In this document: piece by piece, positions 4,304-5,763 of the stretch
Position numbering within the stretch: position 1 is the first letter of the stretch
Layout of the letters: each line of letters begins with the position of its first letter
Origin: Candidatus Gastranaerophilales bacterium
GTDB lineage: Bacteria > Cyanobacteriota > Vampirovibrionia > Gastranaerophilales > Gastranaerophilaceae
DNA: 5,763 nucleotides
NCBI GenBank assembly: GCA_944323585.1
Contig: CALUTA010000100.1
Coordinates: 1 to 5,763, forward strand
Direction of reading: 5' to 3'
Position numbers and translations under genes: made by a program
The notes under the pieces: model-generated
Databases searched by the model: none
What the model was told of the DNA's origin: nothing
Seen by the model: only the letters and a program-made list of their open reading frames with translations

Positions 4304-5763
4304 ACAAGCGCCAATTCTTCGACATCATCTTCCAGAAGCGACTTTTGAAACAGCGAACATTCCTCAGCCATATCCATTACAAGTGCGAATTTGGAATTAT
4401 GCAAAATGCTGTCAGGATTTGTAATTCCGTTAAATTCGATTGTATAGTGGTCGTTGGCTTTCTCAAGAATTTCAATAAATCCCGCCTCTTCAAACAAATC
4501 AAACATCATTTCAATAAGTTTAAGAGATTTTCCAAGGTGGCTTGCAAATCGCAGAAGTTCAACTTTACCGCCCTGATTGTTGGAGGCAAAGCGGAGCATA
4601 CCGGTGAAAGTTTTTAAAAATTCCGCATCATCAAAGTATTTGATTTCGTAATTCATAAGATGAACGCACTTCGGGGATGTTTCTTCCATAATTTTTTCAA
4701 GAGATTCTCTGTCCGCAGGGTAGTCAAAAAACATAACCGCATCACAGGGTTGAAGATTTTCTCTGGAAACACAGCGTTCAATCAAACCGTCGTAGGGTTT
4801 AAGTTTGTCACGAACAGCCTTGCTTTCCGCAAAAATCAGGATGTTTTGTTTTGAACTTTTAACATAATCATTTACCTGAGGCAGAATATCCGTTTTTTTG
4901 CGGTGATCGTAAATTTTTAACTTTGACTGTTCCTGTTCTTCGGTTTCATCTTTCAAATAAGGAGAATGAATATCGTCAACAATAAGCTGTACGGTAGTAT
5001 TTCCCTGATATTCGTTAATCTGCGGATGAAATGCCACATCAAGCGGGTCGCCTTTGGCAAGAGAAATATCTCCCTCACTCCAGCGGATACAGTTGAGCTC
5101 CCTGTTTCCTGAAAGCACCGTAAGCCTCAGGTGGTCTTTGTTTTCACCCATAAGCCGTTTTTCCTTCACACAAAGATTTCTCATTGCAAAAATCGGACTC
5201 GGGTTTGAGGCGCCGAAAGGTTCGAGTTTTGAAATTTCCTCAACCAGATCGACCGTGATGTCGTCCGGTGTAACCTCTAAATCTATATTAATAAAAGGTT
5301 TAAGACTTTTGCCGTTCGTCATTTCTTTAATTATGCGGTTAAGATTTTCCTTAACCAGTTTAAACGGAGTTTTTTCGGGCGAAAATGACAGCCCTGCCGC
5401 CATTGCATGTCCGCCGAAACCATCAAGAATATCCCCTATTGCATTTATTGCATCATAAAGATGAACACCTTCAATACTTCTTGCGGAACAGCGGATTTGT
5501 TTGGCTTCTTCGTAGTAAGTCATCAAAAATGTCGGCTTGTAATACTTTTCAACAAGTTTTGAGGCTACAATCCCGATAATTCCGACTTTCCATTCGGGAT
5601 TAAACAGAATAATCGCAGGATTTTTATTTCCCTCTCTTTTGACCATATCGTCAGCCTGCATAAAGGTTTCCTGACAGAGAGTCTGGCGGATTTTGTTGAA
5701 TTCGTTGAGCGAAATAACTGCCATCTCTATTTCCTGCGGGTTATCGGAAAGCATTACTTTCAG
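4300..5763 (-). CDS. recJ: Single-strand-specific DNA exonuclease RecJ, C-terminal part (partial)
   Basis: The frame is open to the right edge (residues L-K-V precede the Met codon at 5754, which is internal), so the N-terminal DHH catalytic domain lies outside. RecJ degrades single-stranded DNA 5' to 3' in recombination and mismatch/base-excision repair in the cytoplasm. Counting from that Met, the visible DHHA1 part holds WKVGIIGIVASKL (55-67), CSARSIEGVHLYDAI (89-103) and FGGHAMAAGLS (113-123; the GGHAMAAG codons are at 5392-5415). The OB fold spans about 158-265, with LEPFGASNPSPIF (177-189), DHLRLTV and NEYQGNTTVQLIVDDI (247-262). A linker rich in Glu/Gln follows. The rest (about 280-484) matches the RecJ_C domain (PF10141) found in Bacillota and some other phyla. 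It includes DAVMFFDYP (338-346), FLKTFTGMLRF (379-389) and a winged-helix-like MMFDLFEEAGFIEI (416-429), then LHNSKFAL. E. coli-type RecJ lacks this extension. The stop TAG (minus strand) overlaps the stop of the convergent small gene. Confidence 0.95.
   Translation of the reverse strand: MKVMLSDNPQEIEMAVISLNEFNKIRQTLCQETFMQADDMVKREGNKNPAIILFNPEWKVGIIGIVASKLVEKYYKPTFLMTYYEEAKQIRCSARSIEGVHLYDAINAIGDILDGFGGHAMAAGLSFSPEKTPFKLVKENLNRIIKEMTNGKSLKPFINIDLEVTPDDITVDLVEEISKLEPFGASNPSPIFAMRNLCVKEKRLMGENKDHLRLTVLSGNRELNCIRWSEGDISLAKGDPLDVAFHPQINEYQGNTTVQLIVDDIHSPYLKDETEEQEQSKLKIYDHRKKTDILPQVNDYVKSSKQNILIFAESKAVRDKLKPYDGLIERCVSRENLQPCDAVMFFDYPADRESLEKIMEETSPKCVHLMNYEIKYFDDAEFLKTFTGMLRFASNNQGGKVELLRFASHLGKSLKLIEMMFDLFEEAGFIEILEKANDHYTIEFNGITNPDSILHNSKFALVMDMAEECSLFQKSLLEDDVEELALV

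Noticed and set aside
5054..5458. Plus-strand open frame of 134 codons inside recJ
   Set aside because: It is the antisense shadow of conserved RecJ OB-fold and DHHA1 motifs, with low-complexity Ser/Pro-rich translation and no convincing start region.

Overview
The window is AT-rich in its intergenic stretches and densely packed with short Gram-negative-style operons. Genes carry purine-rich Shine-Dalgarno sites, and two proteins have Sec signal peptides. The mix of a Bacillota/cyanobacteria-type RecJ with its extra C-terminal domain, a DUF47-Pit phosphate uptake pair and several small lineage-specific proteins fits a gut Vampirovibrionia/Melainabacteria (Gastranaerophilales-like) genome. That placement is an inference from gene style, not a demonstrated one.

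Layout. Positions 1-426 (+) hold the C-terminal end of a 14-TM DHA2-type major facilitator drug exporter, cut by the left edge. A 145-base gap follows, with a small hairpin and a good extended -10 promoter. This promoter drives two translationally coupled genes for exported proteins: an M48-peptidase-like protein whose zinc-binding HExxH has become RExxI (572-1264), and a secreted beta-rich protein of unknown function (1257-1835). A free-standing 109-residue hypothetical protein follows (1931-2260). Next is a phosphate uptake operon: a DUF47/PhoU-like Pit accessory protein (2362-3003), the Pit phosphate permease (3011-4027) and an 87-residue two-helix membrane protein (4040-4303). Converging on it from the right, on the minus strand, is recJ (C-terminal 487 residues visible). 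Its stop codon overlaps the stop codon of the small membrane protein gene.

How the genes work together. The Pit permease imports inorganic phosphate, and the DUF47 protein is the usual accessory or regulator encoded just upstream. The small membrane protein follows 12 bases after pit with a perfect AGGAGG and is probably co-transcribed. The M48-like and secreted proteins are probably made together and act outside the cytoplasmic membrane. recJ is an unrelated DNA repair gene.

Most notable points: the pseudo-protease with a dead zinc site but a retained downstream ExxxD motif, and the Pit accessory protein in which the N-terminal metal site has been replaced by Lys/Asn while the C-terminal one is intact. 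The small membrane protein with an H-x13-H helix is a third. Nothing resembling a CRISPR array, RNA gene, insertion sequence or phage module was seen.
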